A DNA stretch of 64,000 nt from Chryseobacterium gleum (GCA_945897915.1 CAMDGB010000008.1:1-64000), one strand, 5' to 3'; counted from the stretch's first letter, positions 10,287 through 20,834 are shown. The notes: generated from the sequence alone by a model not told the origin. Made by a program: numbers and translations.

Positions 10287-11528
10287 TTATTCATACCGCA
10301 ATGCCTCCACAGGATCTAATTTAGAAGCTTTTATTGCGGGATACAACCCAGAAATAATGGTAACAATAAACGTGGTAACAAATGCTGCAATAATTGCCGC
10401 CCAAGGTATCACAAATTCAAAACCTGCTACGGAAGCAATTAATGTACCGAGTAACAATCCTAAAATTATTCCAATTATGCCACCAATCTGACTAATAACA
10501 AAAGTTTCTGTGAAAAATTGCCAAGCAATGGTAATACTTTTTGCGCCAAGTGCTTTTCTTATGCCAATTTCACGTGTTCTTTCTGAAACGGAAACCAACA
10601 TAATATTCATCAATGCAATTGTAGATCCAAAAATAGTTATGGCCCCAATAGCAATTGCTGCAATGTTAATTACGGCAATATTTTCGCCTAATTTCTGAAT
10701 TAAATCGTCGCTGCGTTTGATACCAAAATTTTCTTTCTCTACTGGATTTAATTTTCTAACTCGACGCATGGTTAAAATCGAATTGTCAACGGCTTCGTCT
10801 AATAATTGTTTATTACTAATTTTTACAGCTATATCATAATTAATATTTGGCTGAGAAAAAATAGAACGTGCAATTTGTATCGGAATAATAATTCGTAAAT
10901 CTTGATTATTCCCAAAAGTAGCGCCTTTTTCTTTTAATAATCCAATGACTTTAAATTTGGCACCTCGAACAGAAATAGTTTTGTCTATAGGATTAACACC
11001 TTCAAACAAACCATCTTTAAAGTTGGCACCTACGATACATACATAATTATTGTTATCTACGTCAAATGAATTAAAATTTCTACCCGATTCCAGATCGAAA
11101 CCATTATTTGGAATAAAATTTTCGTCAGCGCCTAAAACGGTAATTTCTGGATCTGTTTTTTTATTGTCAAATTTTACTTCTGCATTCCCTGAAGCAGTAA
11201 ATGAAAGCGATGTGGCGGTAAACGGAAAATCAAATTTATCCTTAAATGCCTTAGCTTGTGGATAACTTATTATTGGATTTACTTTTTGAGCCCGATCATT
11301 TCGTTTAATTTGTTCTGAAAAATCATACTGACTTATTGAAAAAGTATTGGCACCCATAGAAGCAAAATTTCCAAATAGATTATTTTCTAATGCTTTGGTT
11401 AAAGTTAAAATTCCTACCAAAAAAGTAATCCCAATAACAATAATAAATACTGTTAAAAATGTGCGTAGTGCCTGACTTCTAATAGAATCAATAGCAATTT
11501 TTGTATTTTCTTTAAATAATCCAATCAT
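10287..11528 (-). CDS. ABC transporter permease (MacB-like)
   Basis: N-terminal MacB_PCD-like domain, C-terminal SERTREIGIRKALGAKS, PAIKASKLDPVEALRYE. Confidence 0.95.
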   Translation of the reverse strand: MIGLFKENTKIAIDSIRSQALRTFLTVFIIVIGITFLVGILTLTKALENNLFGNFASMGANTFSISQYDFSEQIKRNDRAQKVNPIISYPQAKAFKDKFDFPFTATSLSFTASGNAEVKFDNKKTDPEITVLGADENFIPNNGFDLESGRNFNSFDVDNNNYVCIVGANFKDGLFEGVNPIDKTISVRGAKFKVIGLLKEKGATFGNNQDLRIIIPIQIARSIFSQPNINYDIAVKISNKQLLDEAVDNSILTMRRVRKLNPVEKENFGIKRSDDLIQKLGENIAVINIAAIAIGAITIFGSTIALMNIMLVSVSERTREIGIRKALGAKSITIAWQFFTETFVISQIGGIIGIILGLLLGTLIASVAGFEFVIPWAAIIAAFVTTFIVTIISGLYPAIKASKLDPVEALRYE

Positions 11529-11709
11529 ATCTATTTGTAGTTTATTTTATGTTTTTGTTACATTTTTTTTGATAATTGAAAATTCATAAATCAGATATTG
11601 ATATTGCCATTGATTTTTGCTATTGATTTTTGCGAATCCATTTAAAAGTAAGATATTTGCATTTCAATAATTGATAATTGGCAAATTGCCACATTAACAT
11701 ATTACTATT

Positions 11710-13080
11710 ATGGCATCAAAACCAAGTATTCCAAAAGGAACTCGCGATTTTTCCTCTACAGAAGTAGCAAAAAGAAATTATATATTTTCTATCATAAAAT
11801 CAAATTTCGAACAGTTTGGTTTTCAACCTATTGAAACACCATCTTTTGAAAATTCGGACACTTTAATGGGGAAATATGGTGAGGAAGGCGACAGACTGAT
11901 TTTTAAAATATTGAATTCGGGTGAGTATTTAGATAAAGTTTCGGAAGAAGATTTAACTAAAAATAACACTAAAAAAATTACCAGTCAAATCTCAGAAAAA
12001 GCCTTACGTTACGACTTAACCGTGCCTTTCGCTCGATACGTTGTGCAACACCAAAACGAATTAGAATTTCCGTTTAAAAGATATCAAATTCAACCTGTTT
12101 GGCGTGCAGATAGACCACAAAAAGGACGTTTTAGAGAATTTTTTCAATGTGATGCGGATGTCGTAGGAAGTGATTCGCTTTGGCAAGAAGTGGAATTTGT
12201 GCAATTATACGATACCATTTTCACTGCTTTAGGTTTAACAGGGGTTAACATAAAAATTAACAATCGTAAAATTTTATCTGGAATTGCTGAAGTGATTGGC
12301 GCTTCAGATAAATTAATTGATTTTACGGTTGCTTTAGATAAATTAGATAAAATTGGCGAAGACGGTGTGAAAAAAGAAATGCTTGAAAAAGGAATTTCAG
12401 AAGAAGCCATTGAAAAAGTACAACCGCTTTTCAATTTTACAGGAACTATTCCAGAAAAAATCGGAAAATTAGCCACACTTTTAGCATCTTCCAATGAAGG
12501 TTTAAAAGGTGTAGAAGAATTGAAATTCATCTGTAATGCTATTAACGAATTAGGTTTGCAATCGGCAATTTTAGACGTAGATGTTACTTTAGCTCGTGGA
12601 TTAAATTACTATACAGGTGCTATTTTTGAAGTGGAAGCACCAAAAGAGGTAGCAATGGGTTCCATAGGCGGCGGTGGTCGTTACGATGATTTAACAGGTG
12701 TTTTTGGATTAAAAAACATGAGTGGCGTGGGAATTTCTTTCGGATTAGATCGAATTTATTTGGTTTTAGAGGAATTGGGTTTGTTTCCAGAAACAGTAAC
12801 TACAACTTCAAAAGTATTATTTATAAATTTTGGTGAAGCCGAAACGTTATTTTCATTAAAAGCCATTGCGCAATTAAGACAAAACGGAATTAAAGTTGAA
12901 ATGTATCCAGATGCTGCTAAAATGGCCAAACAATTTCAATTTGCGGAGAAAAAAGGTATTCAATTTGCAGTTTTAGTTGGTGAAGAAGAAATGAAACTAA
13001 ATCAATATAAAATTAAAGATTTGGTTTCTGGTGAACAAGAGATAGTTTCGATAGAAGAGTTAGTAGAAAAATTAAAATAA
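11710..13080 (+). CDS. hisS: Histidine--tRNA ligase
   Basis: [39 protein letters not shown]. Confidence 0.97.
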   Translation: MASKPSIPKGTRDFSSTEVAKRNYIFSIIKSNFEQFGFQPIETPSFENSDTLMGKYGEEGDRLIFKILNSGEYLDKVSEEDLTKNNTKKITSQISEKALRYDLTVPFARYVVQHQNELEFPFKRYQIQPVWRADRPQKGRFREFFQCDADVVGSDSLWQEVEFVQLYDTIFTALGLTGVNIKINNRKILSGIAEVIGASDKLIDFTVALDKLDKIGEDGVKKEMLEKGISEEAIEKVQPLFNFTGTIPEKIGKLATLLASSNEGLKGVEELKFICNAINELGLQSAILDVDVTLARGLNYYTGAIFEVEAPKEVAMGSIGGGGRYDDLTGVFGLKNMSGVGISFGLDRIYLVLEELGLFPETVTTTSKVLFINFGEAETLFSLKAIAQLRQNGIKVEMYPDAAKMAKQFQFAEKKGIQFAVLVGEEEMKLNQYKIKDLVSGEQEIVSIEELVEKLK

Positions 13081-13087
13081 GATAGTA

Positions 13088-13166
13088 CGCAGAGATACTC
13101 TGAGAAACACAACAAAGATTCACAAAATTATTTTTTGTATTCTGTGTAACTCCGGGAACCTCTGCG
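13088..13166. repeat. Degenerate inverted repeat in hisS-MATE intergenic region
   Basis: CGCAGAGATACTCTGAGAAACACA versus reverse complement of TGTGTAACTCCGGGAACCTCTGCG. Confidence 0.6.
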
Positions 13167-13183
13167 AACCCCTGAGTAACAAA

Positions 13184-14542
13184 ATGAAAAAATACTTCCA
13201 AGAATTCAAATACAATTTCAATTTAGCTTTACCTGTTATTTTAGGAATGGTGGGCCACACTCTAGTTGGAGTTGTAGATAATATTTTTGTAGGACAATTG
13301 GGTTCTACAGAATTAGCGGCGGTTTCTTTAGGAAATAGTTTTATATTCATAGGCATGTCAATAGGAATTGGATTTTCTACAGCCATCACACCAATTATTG
13401 CCGAATTTGATAGTAAAAAAGATAAAGAAGGTGGAAGAACTGTTTTTCAAAACGGATTAATTTTATGTACCATTTTAGGTTTTGGATTATTCTTTTTATT
13501 GCTTTTTGCCAAACCATTATTGTCATTAATGAACCAACCTGCAGATGTAGTAAAACTAGCCAAACCTTTTTTAGATATTGTGGGTTTTTCCTTGGTTCCG
13601 CTTGTAATTTTTCAAGCCTATAAACAGTTTGCAGATGGAATGAGTGAAACAAAATATTCCATGTATGCCACAATTTATGGAAACATTATCAATGTAGTTA
13701 TTAACGCATTATTAGTTTTTGGATTATTTATGTTTCCAAAAATGGGTATTGTTGGCTCGGCAATAGGCACCTTAATAGCGCGTATTTTTATGGTTATTTA
13801 TATGCATTATATTTTGTCTAAAAACGAAAAATTTAAATCTTTCTTTAAGAATTTTGGTTGGCAATCTTTTCAAAAAAGTGTTTCAGATAAAATTATTAAA
13901 CTGGGTATTCCTTCTTCTATGCAAATGTTTTTTGAAGTCGCTTTATTTACTGGCGCCATTTGGTTGTGTGGAATGATTGATACTACTAGTCAGGCAGCCA
14001 ATCAAATTGCATTAAGTTTGGCTTCGCTAACTTTTATGTTTGCCATGGGATTAAGCGTTACGGCGATGATTCGGGTAGCCAATCAGAAAGGATTGAATGA
14101 TTATAAAAAACTAAATACGGTAGCCCATTCTATTTTCTTAATGGCTATAATTTTAGAAATTATTTTCGCACTAATTTTTATGTTAGGTAGTCAAATTTTT
14201 CCATCGTTTTTTGTAAATTCAGAAATGGCATTAAATGCAACTGAAGTGAAAGAAGTACTTTCTGTATCGTCAAAATTATTAATTATTGCGGCTTTTTTCC
14301 AAATTTCAGACGGCATTCAAGTTGTAGTTTTAGGCGCTTTACGTGGTTTGCAAGATGTAAAAGTACCAATGTATTTAACCTTTGTGGCCTATTGGATTAT
14401 TGGTTTTCCAATTTCCATTTATTTAGGATTATACACAAATTTAAAAGCAGAGGGCGTTTGGATTGGTTTATTAGCTGGATTGACAGCTGCTGCATTGCTG
14501 CTTTATCTAAGATTTAGATTTCTATTAAAACAACATAGATAA
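13184..14542 (+). CDS. MATE family efflux transporter
   Basis: Multi-TM; LPVILGMVGHTLVGVVDNIFVGQLGSTELAAVSLGNS. Confidence 0.95.
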   Translation: MKKYFQEFKYNFNLALPVILGMVGHTLVGVVDNIFVGQLGSTELAAVSLGNSFIFIGMSIGIGFSTAITPIIAEFDSKKDKEGGRTVFQNGLILCTILGFGLFFLLLFAKPLLSLMNQPADVVKLAKPFLDIVGFSLVPLVIFQAYKQFADGMSETKYSMYATIYGNIINVVINALLVFGLFMFPKMGIVGSAIGTLIARIFMVIYMHYILSKNEKFKSFFKNFGWQSFQKSVSDKIIKLGIPSSMQMFFEVALFTGAIWLCGMIDTTSQAANQIALSLASLTFMFAMGLSVTAMIRVANQKGLNDYKKLNTVAHSIFLMAIILEIIFALIFMLGSQIFPSFFVNSEMALNATEVKEVLSVSSKLLIIAAFFQISDGIQVVVLGALRGLQDVKVPMYLTFVAYWIIGFPISIYLGLYTNLKAEGVWIGLLAGLTAAALLLYLRFRFLLKQHR

Positions 14543-14561
14543 AAATTTGAAAAAAGAATTG

Positions 14562-14569
14562 TACTTTTG
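14562..14569 (+). promoter_or_regulatory. Putative Bacteroidota -7 element (TAnnTTTG)
   Basis: TACTTTTG upstream of ORF at 14606; no clear -33 box at canonical spacing. Confidence 0.35.
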
Positions 14570-14605
14570 GAACTCGATTTTACAATTTACTAAAACAATA
14601 AAAAT

Positions 14606-14836
14606 ATGGAATTACCAAAATTTGTAACAGGAGACAACACCGATTTTCCAGATGATATTTTTGTCATTCATTTAGAATATCCACGATTTTTTATCAATCT
14701 AAAAGATGATTCTGTAGAATTTTTAGAAGATGTTGAAGAAGAAGACCAAAAAGAACTTGAAGTTGAAATGGAACATTTAATTACGCTAGCTGGCGAATTT
14801 TACGACCGCGAAATGGAACGTTACGAAAAAGCATAA
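14606..14836 (+). CDS. Small acidic hypothetical protein
   Basis: 76-aa ORF with ATG, followed by terminator hairpin. Confidence 0.75.
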   Translation: MELPKFVTGDNTDFPDDIFVIHLEYPRFFINLKDDSVEFLEDVEEEDQKELEVEMEHLITLAGEFYDREMERYEKA

Positions 14837-14837
14837 A

Positions 14838-14868
14838 AAAAACCGATAGTTTATCTATCGGTTTTTTT
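14838..14868. terminator. Bidirectional intrinsic terminator
   Basis: AAAAACCGATAGTTTATCTATCGGTTTTTTT. Confidence 0.9.
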
Positions 14869-14911
14869 AATCTAAAAATCTAACAAGTCTGTGTAGTCTA
14901 ACAAGTCTAAC

Positions 14912-16477
14912 CTAAGAGCTACAACTCAGCATAGAACTTCCAATTTTTTCTCTAGCCCAATCGGGTCTTTTTGCAAACCAATTTTCATTTTTTGGTTGTT
15001 CTTCGTACGGATTTAAAAGGAGTTTGTACAATTCGTTTAGTAACGAATAATCTTCTTTTTCGGCCAATTCAATTGCCATTTGCGCCATATAATTGCGCAA
15101 TACATATTTCGGATTTACCAAATTTTGCTGTATTTTTCGATCTTCGTCTGATACGGTTTCTTGAGTTAAAAACACCAAATATTGTGCAAACCAAAAATGC
15201 CAAGTTTCTAAAATAATTCCTGTAACTTCTTTAGGTTTATAAAAGGAAGCGTTAATTTTTGCTAAACAAACTTCACTTGTATCTGTTTTTTCAATCTGAT
15301 TTAAATTTCTAAAGAAAATCGTATAATCAGTTTCTGTTTGTTCTAAATTAGAAAGTAATTGTTGAATAAGATTTTCATTTTCTGCTGTTTTCGTAGTAAT
15401 ACCGAGTTTTTTCAACATCATTTCTAAAAAATCTTCATCGTATTTTTTGGCATAATCATTCAGAATTTCTTCCAAAGGTTCCGCTTCAACAATTAACGGA
15501 TAAAGTGCATTGGCCAATTGGTATAAATTCCATAAAGCAATGTTTGATTGGTTGCCAAATCGGTATCTTTTGCCTGCTGCATCTGTTGTATTGGGTGTCC
15601 AATTTGGATTGTAATCTTCAAGCCATCCGTAAGGTCCATAATCAATTGTTATACCGTGAATACTCATATTATCTGTATTCATTACGCCATGAACAAATCC
15701 TACACGTTGCCAATGCACTATCATTTCTCTTGTTTTCTCGGCAACAATTTTTAAAAAATCAATATATTTTTGTTTTCCTTCTGTTTTAATTTCTGGAAAA
15801 TAATTAGAAATGGTATAATTTGTAAGTAATTTTAAATTTTCAATATCATTTTGAGACGACAATAATTCAAAACTTCCAAATCGAATAAAACTTGGCGCTA
15901 TTCGGCATACTATTGCGCCTTTTTCTAACGCGGCATTTCCATCGTACATGACATCTCGCACCACCTCATCGCCAGTGGAAATTAAAGACAAAGAACGAGT
16001 TGTTGGCACACCCAAATGAAACATAGCTTCACTACATAAATGTTCTCGAATAGAAGATCGTAACACTGCCAAACCATCGGCTCGTCTGGAGTAGGGTGTA
16101 GGACCAGCACCTTTTAATTGTAAGGTAAAAAGCTTATTGTTATGTTCAATTTCTCCAAGTACAATTGCTCTTCCGTCACCAAGTTGACCTGCCCAATTAC
16201 CAAACTGATGCCCGGCATAGTTCATGGCAAATGGTTTTGAGTTTCCTATAATTTCTGCACCAGAAACCATATTTAAAAACGATTCAGATTTCACAAAATC
16301 ATCTGAAAAACCAATCAAATTCTGGACTTCTTTGGCAAAATGAAGTAATTTTGGACGACTTGGTGTTTTTGGTTTTACATAAGAAAAAGCGGCGTTAATT
16401 ACCTGACGCGTATAGTTTTCTTCAATAGGATCTGAAGGCAAATTTGTGGTAAACTTATGTAGAAATTGAATTGGCAT
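14912..16477 (-). CDS. selO: Protein adenylyltransferase SelO (YdiU/UPF0061)
   Basis: MNYAGHQFGNWAGQLGDGRAIVLGE, KGAGPTPYSRRADGLAVLRSSIRE, HGVMNTDNMSIHGITIDYGPYG; start set to internal ATG (MPIQFLHKF). Confidence 0.93.
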   Translation of the reverse strand: MPIQFLHKFTTNLPSDPIEENYTRQVINAAFSYVKPKTPSRPKLLHFAKEVQNLIGFSDDFVKSESFLNMVSGAEIIGNSKPFAMNYAGHQFGNWAGQLGDGRAIVLGEIEHNNKLFTLQLKGAGPTPYSRRADGLAVLRSSIREHLCSEAMFHLGVPTTRSLSLISTGDEVVRDVMYDGNAALEKGAIVCRIAPSFIRFGSFELLSSQNDIENLKLLTNYTISNYFPEIKTEGKQKYIDFLKIVAEKTREMIVHWQRVGFVHGVMNTDNMSIHGITIDYGPYGWLEDYNPNWTPNTTDAAGKRYRFGNQSNIALWNLYQLANALYPLIVEAEPLEEILNDYAKKYDEDFLEMMLKKLGITTKTAENENLIQQLLSNLEQTETDYTIFFRNLNQIEKTDTSEVCLAKINASFYKPKEVTGIILETWHFWFAQYLVFLTQETVSDEDRKIQQNLVNPKYVLRNYMAQMAIELAEKEDYSLLNELYKLLLNPYEEQPKNENWFAKRPDWAREKIGSSMLSCSS

Positions 16478-16561
16478 GGGTTTAAAATAATTTACAAAGT
16501 TACAGAATAAAATTTTTATAAGATATTTAATAAAATGTATATTTGTAACAAATTTTATAGC

Positions 16562-18046
16562 ATGATTGCAATAGAAACAAAATCTAAGTTGGAAACTTAT
16601 TTTCAGCAGTATAGAAAAGATATCATCGGAATTAATCAATCTTTTGTGTCGCCATTTGGGAAACAAAACATTGTTTATACAGATTGGACGGCAAGCGGAA
16701 GATTGTACCGACCAATTGAAGAAAAACTAATGAATACTTTTGGCCCTTTTGTGGCTAATACACATACAGAAACTTCTATTACAGGAACGGCTATGACTAT
16801 GGCGTATCATGAAGCGCGCCATATTATAAAACACCATGTAAACGCAACCGACAACGATGTATTAATTACAGACGGAACCGGTATGACTGCCGTGGTAAAT
16901 AAATTTCAACGTATTTTAGGTTTGCGCATTCCTGAAAATTTAAAAGAATATACTACCATTCCAAATGAAGTTAAGCCAATTGTTTTTATATCGCACATGG
17001 AACACCATTCTAATCAAACATCTTGGTTAGAAACTATTGCAGACGTGGTAGTGATTCCTGCAGATGAAAACGGCTTGTTTTCTATAGATAATTTTACAAA
17101 ATTAGTAGACCAATATAAAGATAGAAGTTTTAAAATTGCATCTATTACATCATGCTCTAACGTAACAGGAATTAAAACGCCGTATCATGAAGTGGCTAAA
17201 ATTATGCATCAGAATAATGGTGTTTGCTTTGTAGATTTTGCTTGTTCAGGACCTTATGTGGAAATTAATATGCATCCAGAAGATAAAGAAGCGTATTTAG
17301 ATGCCATTTTCTTTTCGCCACATAAATTTTTAGGCGGACCTGGTTCTTGTGGTGTGATGATTTTTAATAAAGAATTATATAAAAACAACATTCCTGATTG
17401 TCCTGGTGGCGGAACAGTTTCTTGGACAAACCCTTGGGGCGAACACCAATATATCGACAATATTGAAGACAGAGAAGATGGTGGAACACCAGGATTTTTA
17501 CAAGTAATAAAATCCGCACTTGCTATTCAGTTAAAAGAGAAAATGGGAGTGGCTTCTATTTTAGAAAGAGAACACGAATTGGTAGACTATATTTTTGAAC
17601 GATTAGCCCCAATCGAAAACATACATATTTTAGCAGCAGAACATACGGATAGGTTAGGAGTAATTTCATTTTATATAACCGATTTGCACTTTAATTTAGG
17701 TGTAAAATTATTAAACGATAAATTCGGTATTCAAGTTCGTGGCGGTTGTAGTTGTGCAGGAACTTACGGACATTATTTACTGAATGTAAACGAAGAAACT
17801 TCAAATTCTATTACTTGTAGTATAAATGAAGGCGATTTGACAAATAAACCAGGTTGGATTCGCATGTCAATTCATCCAACAACTACTACAGAAGAAATTC
17901 AATTGGTTTGTGATGCAATTATTGATGTAGCACAAAACTTCACCACTTGGCAAGAAGATTACGTGTATCATCCTACTAAAAACGATTTCAATCATAAAAA
18001 TGATACCAAGCCAGAAGTAGCTATGGTGAAAAGTTGGTTTAATTAA
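16562..18046 (+). CDS. Aminotransferase class V-fold PLP-dependent enzyme (cysteine desulfurase-like)
   Basis: FFSPHKFLGGPGSCGVMI PLP-Lys region, RGGCSCAGTYGHYLL; in-frame ATG also at 16535. Confidence 0.88.
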   Translation: MIAIETKSKLETYFQQYRKDIIGINQSFVSPFGKQNIVYTDWTASGRLYRPIEEKLMNTFGPFVANTHTETSITGTAMTMAYHEARHIIKHHVNATDNDVLITDGTGMTAVVNKFQRILGLRIPENLKEYTTIPNEVKPIVFISHMEHHSNQTSWLETIADVVVIPADENGLFSIDNFTKLVDQYKDRSFKIASITSCSNVTGIKTPYHEVAKIMHQNNGVCFVDFACSGPYVEINMHPEDKEAYLDAIFFSPHKFLGGPGSCGVMIFNKELYKNNIPDCPGGGTVSWTNPWGEHQYIDNIEDREDGGTPGFLQVIKSALAIQLKEKMGVASILEREHELVDYIFERLAPIENIHILAAEHTDRLGVISFYITDLHFNLGVKLLNDKFGIQVRGGCSCAGTYGHYLLNVNEETSNSITCSINEGDLTNKPGWIRMSIHPTTTTEEIQLVCDAIIDVAQNFTTWQEDYVYHPTKNDFNHKNDTKPEVAMVKSWFN

Positions 18047-18078
18047 AAGAAAAATATATTAAACTTTTGCCTTTTCAC

Positions 18079-18951
18079 TTATCTCTTATGCTTCCAACGT
18101 TTATGCGTCCATAAATAAAATTCTGGTGCGTCATAAATTTGTTGTTCTACTAATTTTAGGAAATTATCGGTGATTTCGTAATTTGGAAAATCTTTGGTAT
18201 TGCCGTCAGAAAGTACTTCAAAACTAGCTTCATAATACCCACGTTTTAGTTTCTTAGTCTTTAAGAAAATCACATTCATATCGTATTTTTTGGCTAACAT
18301 TTCGCCACCTGTATGCACAGGAACTTCAACGCCCATAAATTTTTTCCAATAATGTGTTGCACTTAATTTTGGTGATTGGTCACTCACTAATCCATACAAA
18401 CTGTAATTTTTATTTCTGAAATTTGAGGCCATCGTAGGAATAGTTTCTTTACTATCAATCAATTGGCTTTTAAATTTAGAACGAATTTTCCTTACCAATT
18501 TATCAAAATACGGATTGGCTAATTTTTTATATACACCATACCCCATAAAATGAATATGATAATTCATAGAAACTGCCCATTCGTAACTGGCATAATGTGC
18601 ACACAATAAGGCAATACTTTTTTCTTTTTTTTCTAAATCATAATATACTTCCATGTTTGAAAAGGTGTAGCGTTTTTCAATTTCTTTTTTTGAAATAGAT
18701 AATGTTTTGATCATTTCAAGAAACAAATCGCACAAATGGGCGTAGAATTTCTTCTCAATACTAGTTCTTTCTTTTTCGGAAAGATGAGGTAGTGCTAGCG
18801 CGATATTTCCTCGAACCACTCTTTTTCGATATTTAAAAATGCGGTAAACTAGAAAACACACACAATCTGATAATAAGTACAATACCGGAAACGGCAAAAT
18901 AGATAGTATCCAAATGAAAGGGTAAATTAAAATATATAATAGAAATTGCAT
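18079..18951 (-). CDS. Lysophospholipid/lipid A acyltransferase family protein
   Basis: Hydrophobic N-terminus, ALLCAHYASYEWAV (HxxxxE-like), SLYGLVSDQSP. Confidence 0.85.
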   Translation of the reverse strand: MQFLLYILIYPFIWILSILPFPVLYLLSDCVCFLVYRIFKYRKRVVRGNIALALPHLSEKERTSIEKKFYAHLCDLFLEMIKTLSISKKEIEKRYTFSNMEVYYDLEKKEKSIALLCAHYASYEWAVSMNYHIHFMGYGVYKKLANPYFDKLVRKIRSKFKSQLIDSKETIPTMASNFRNKNYSLYGLVSDQSPKLSATHYWKKFMGVEVPVHTGGEMLAKKYDMNVIFLKTKKLKRGYYEASFEVLSDGNTKDFPNYEITDNFLKLVEQQIYDAPEFYLWTHKRWKHKR

Positions 18952-19069
18952 GAATTTTTTTTACAAATATACATGTTTTGTTACTTCTTAGAAAATAATG
19001 CCATAATATGTTTTTCTTATTGATTTTTCAATATTTATAGTACCTTTAGCTTCATTAAAATTATTTTAT

Positions 19070-19708
19070 ATGTATTCTGTTTCAACCATTATTATCGCTA
19101 TTACAACATTGGTTACGTTTATGGGTTTGTCCAACGTTGCTTTTTTTGATCGCTTTAAATTCAACATTTCAAAAATTAAATCGGGCGAGCAATTTCGTAT
19201 GATTACCTCCGGATTTTTACATGCCGATTGGTTTCATTTTGCGTTTAACATGTTTAGTTTTTGGAGTTTTGCCAATTTTTTAACCCAAGAATTTAGTACC
19301 ACAAATTTTCTAATTATTTATTTTGGAAGTATGATAATGGGTAGTGTATTAACCTATTATATACATAAAAACGAACCCAATTATTCTGCTATTGGTGCCT
19401 CTGGCGCTGTAACTGGAATTATTTATTGTGCCATTTTATTATATCCAGAAATTGAGCTAAGAATGTTTTTTGCCATTCCTATTCCTGGTTACATTTTTGC
19501 TTTTTTGTATTTGGGATATTCCGTTTATGGTATGAAAGGAAGGTACGATAATATTGGGCATACCGCACATTTAGGAGGAGCTATTGGTGGTTTAGTAATA
19601 ACATTACTTTTAGTACCAAGTTTATTTCAATCCCGATTAATTTTTATTGGCATTTTATTAATCCCAATTGCAGTTTTAATATATTTGGTAAAAACCAAGA
19701 AAATATAA
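19070..19708 (+). CDS. Rhomboid family intramembrane serine protease
   Basis: HADWFHFAFNMFSFWSF, SAIGASGAVTGIIY, IGHTAHLGGAIGGL. Confidence 0.95.
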   Translation: MYSVSTIIIAITTLVTFMGLSNVAFFDRFKFNISKIKSGEQFRMITSGFLHADWFHFAFNMFSFWSFANFLTQEFSTTNFLIIYFGSMIMGSVLTYYIHKNEPNYSAIGASGAVTGIIYCAILLYPEIELRMFFAIPIPGYIFAFLYLGYSVYGMKGRYDNIGHTAHLGGAIGGLVITLLLVPSLFQSRLIFIGILLIPIAVLIYLVKTKKI

Positions 19709-19731
19709 TTGCTATTAAATAATCCTAATTT

Positions 19732-19965
19732 GGGGTTGTTTTCTGCTAATTTGGGGTTATTTAATGATATTTTGGGGTTCCAAACTACTCCGTTGGGGTT
19801 CCAAACTACTCCGTTGGGGTTCCAAACCCCAAAATCGGGGTTCCTGACCACAAAATTGGGGTCTATAACCACAAAATTGGGGTTCCATAACCGCAAAATC
19901 GGGGTTCTCAACCTCAAAATCGGGGTTCCCAACCCCAAAATTGGGGTTCCATAACCGCAAATTAT
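19732..19965. repeat. Tandem array of 11 degenerate 21-bp units, consensus GGGGTTCCnAACCnCAAAATY
   Basis: GGGG at 19732, 19753, 19774, 19795, 19816, 19837, 19858, 19879, 19901, 19922, 19943: spacing 21 bp except one 22-bp step. Confidence 0.95.
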
Positions 19966-20189
19966 CATTATAGAACCACAACGGAGATATTTTCAACCCT
20001 AACCGTGTACTCTTTTACTTCTATGATGGTTTCTTTGTGGTGGTTATACTGCTAAAAAACAGTTAGTTTTCATATAGATGGCCATTTGATAGTATTTCAA
20101 TTGATTTTTTTATACGATAAAATTAATTTAATAATTATTTTACATGATTTATATTTATTAAAACTACTTTTGTGTTCATTATTTAAAAT

Positions 20190-20834
20190 ATGAAAAGTAA
20201 AAACAAAGTAGCTGTAATAATGGCTGTATACAATACACCATTTGATATCATAAAAAGAGCAATAGATTCGGTTTTGCAACAAACTTTCCAAGATTTTGAA
20301 TTACTAGTCATTGACGATGGAAGCACAAATGATTCTGAAAGTTTAATTTTAAATTATGCCATACAGCATGAAGATAAAATTACCTATTTGCGTCATAAAA
20401 ACTGTAGTCAATCTGAGTCTATAAATAGAGCAATTTTGCTTACTAATAGCGAGTATATTACCGTTATTGATGCAGATGACGAGTACAAACCAAATCATTT
20501 AGAACTGTGCTTATCTGAAATAAATTCTTTGGATTTGATAGCTTCAACAACGGAAACCATTGTAAACAAAGAATCCGATTATTATGTGCCCGATCGTTTT
20601 AATAAAAATGAAGTGGTTCATGTGGATGATTGCATTTTGTTTGCCACACTTTTTGGAAAAAAAGAAGTGTTTACTAGCTTAAATTTTTTAGATATGTATG
20701 GCGCTGATGCTCATTTTTATGAATGTGCAGAAAAATTGTTTGTTGTAGAGAAATTAGATTTACGAACTTATGTTTATTATAGAAATAATCCAGACAGCAT
20801 AAGTGCAAAAGTTAAATTAAATCATTTGAGTTAA
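20190..20834 (+). CDS. Family 2 glycosyltransferase (possible N-terminal part of an interrupted gene)
   Basis: VAVIMAVYNTPFDIIKRAIDSVLQQTFQDFELLVIDDGSTNDSE, VIDADDEY; ends in TAA directly before an open same-frame ORF. Confidence 0.85.
   Translation: MKSKNKVAVIMAVYNTPFDIIKRAIDSVLQQTFQDFELLVIDDGSTNDSESLILNYAIQHEDKITYLRHKNCSQSESINRAILLTNSEYITVIDADDEYKPNHLELCLSEINSLDLIASTTETIVNKESDYYVPDRFNKNEVVHVDDCILFATLFGKKEVFTSLNFLDMYGADAHFYECAEKLFVVEKLDLRTYVYYRNNPDSISAKVKLNHLS

Noticed and set aside
16478-16666. N-terminal extension of the selO ORF to 16666
   Set aside because: It would overlap the divergent aminotransferase start; family similarity begins at MPIQFLHKF (16477).
19732-19965. CRISPR array or telomere-like GGGGTT repeat
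   Set aside because: Period is only 21 bp with degenerate units, no constant repeat/unique spacer structure and no cas genes; a chromosomal interstitial location and 21-bp spacing do not fit telomeric repeats.
19627-19968. ORFs 19627-19968 (-), 19709-19954 (+), 19757-19996 (-) encoding repetitive NPNLGLF / NPDFEV-like peptides
   Set aside because: Open frames on both strands result from a stop-free 21-bp (multiple of 3) repeat; the 22-bp step changes the repeat phase within the frame, which argues against selection on a protein.
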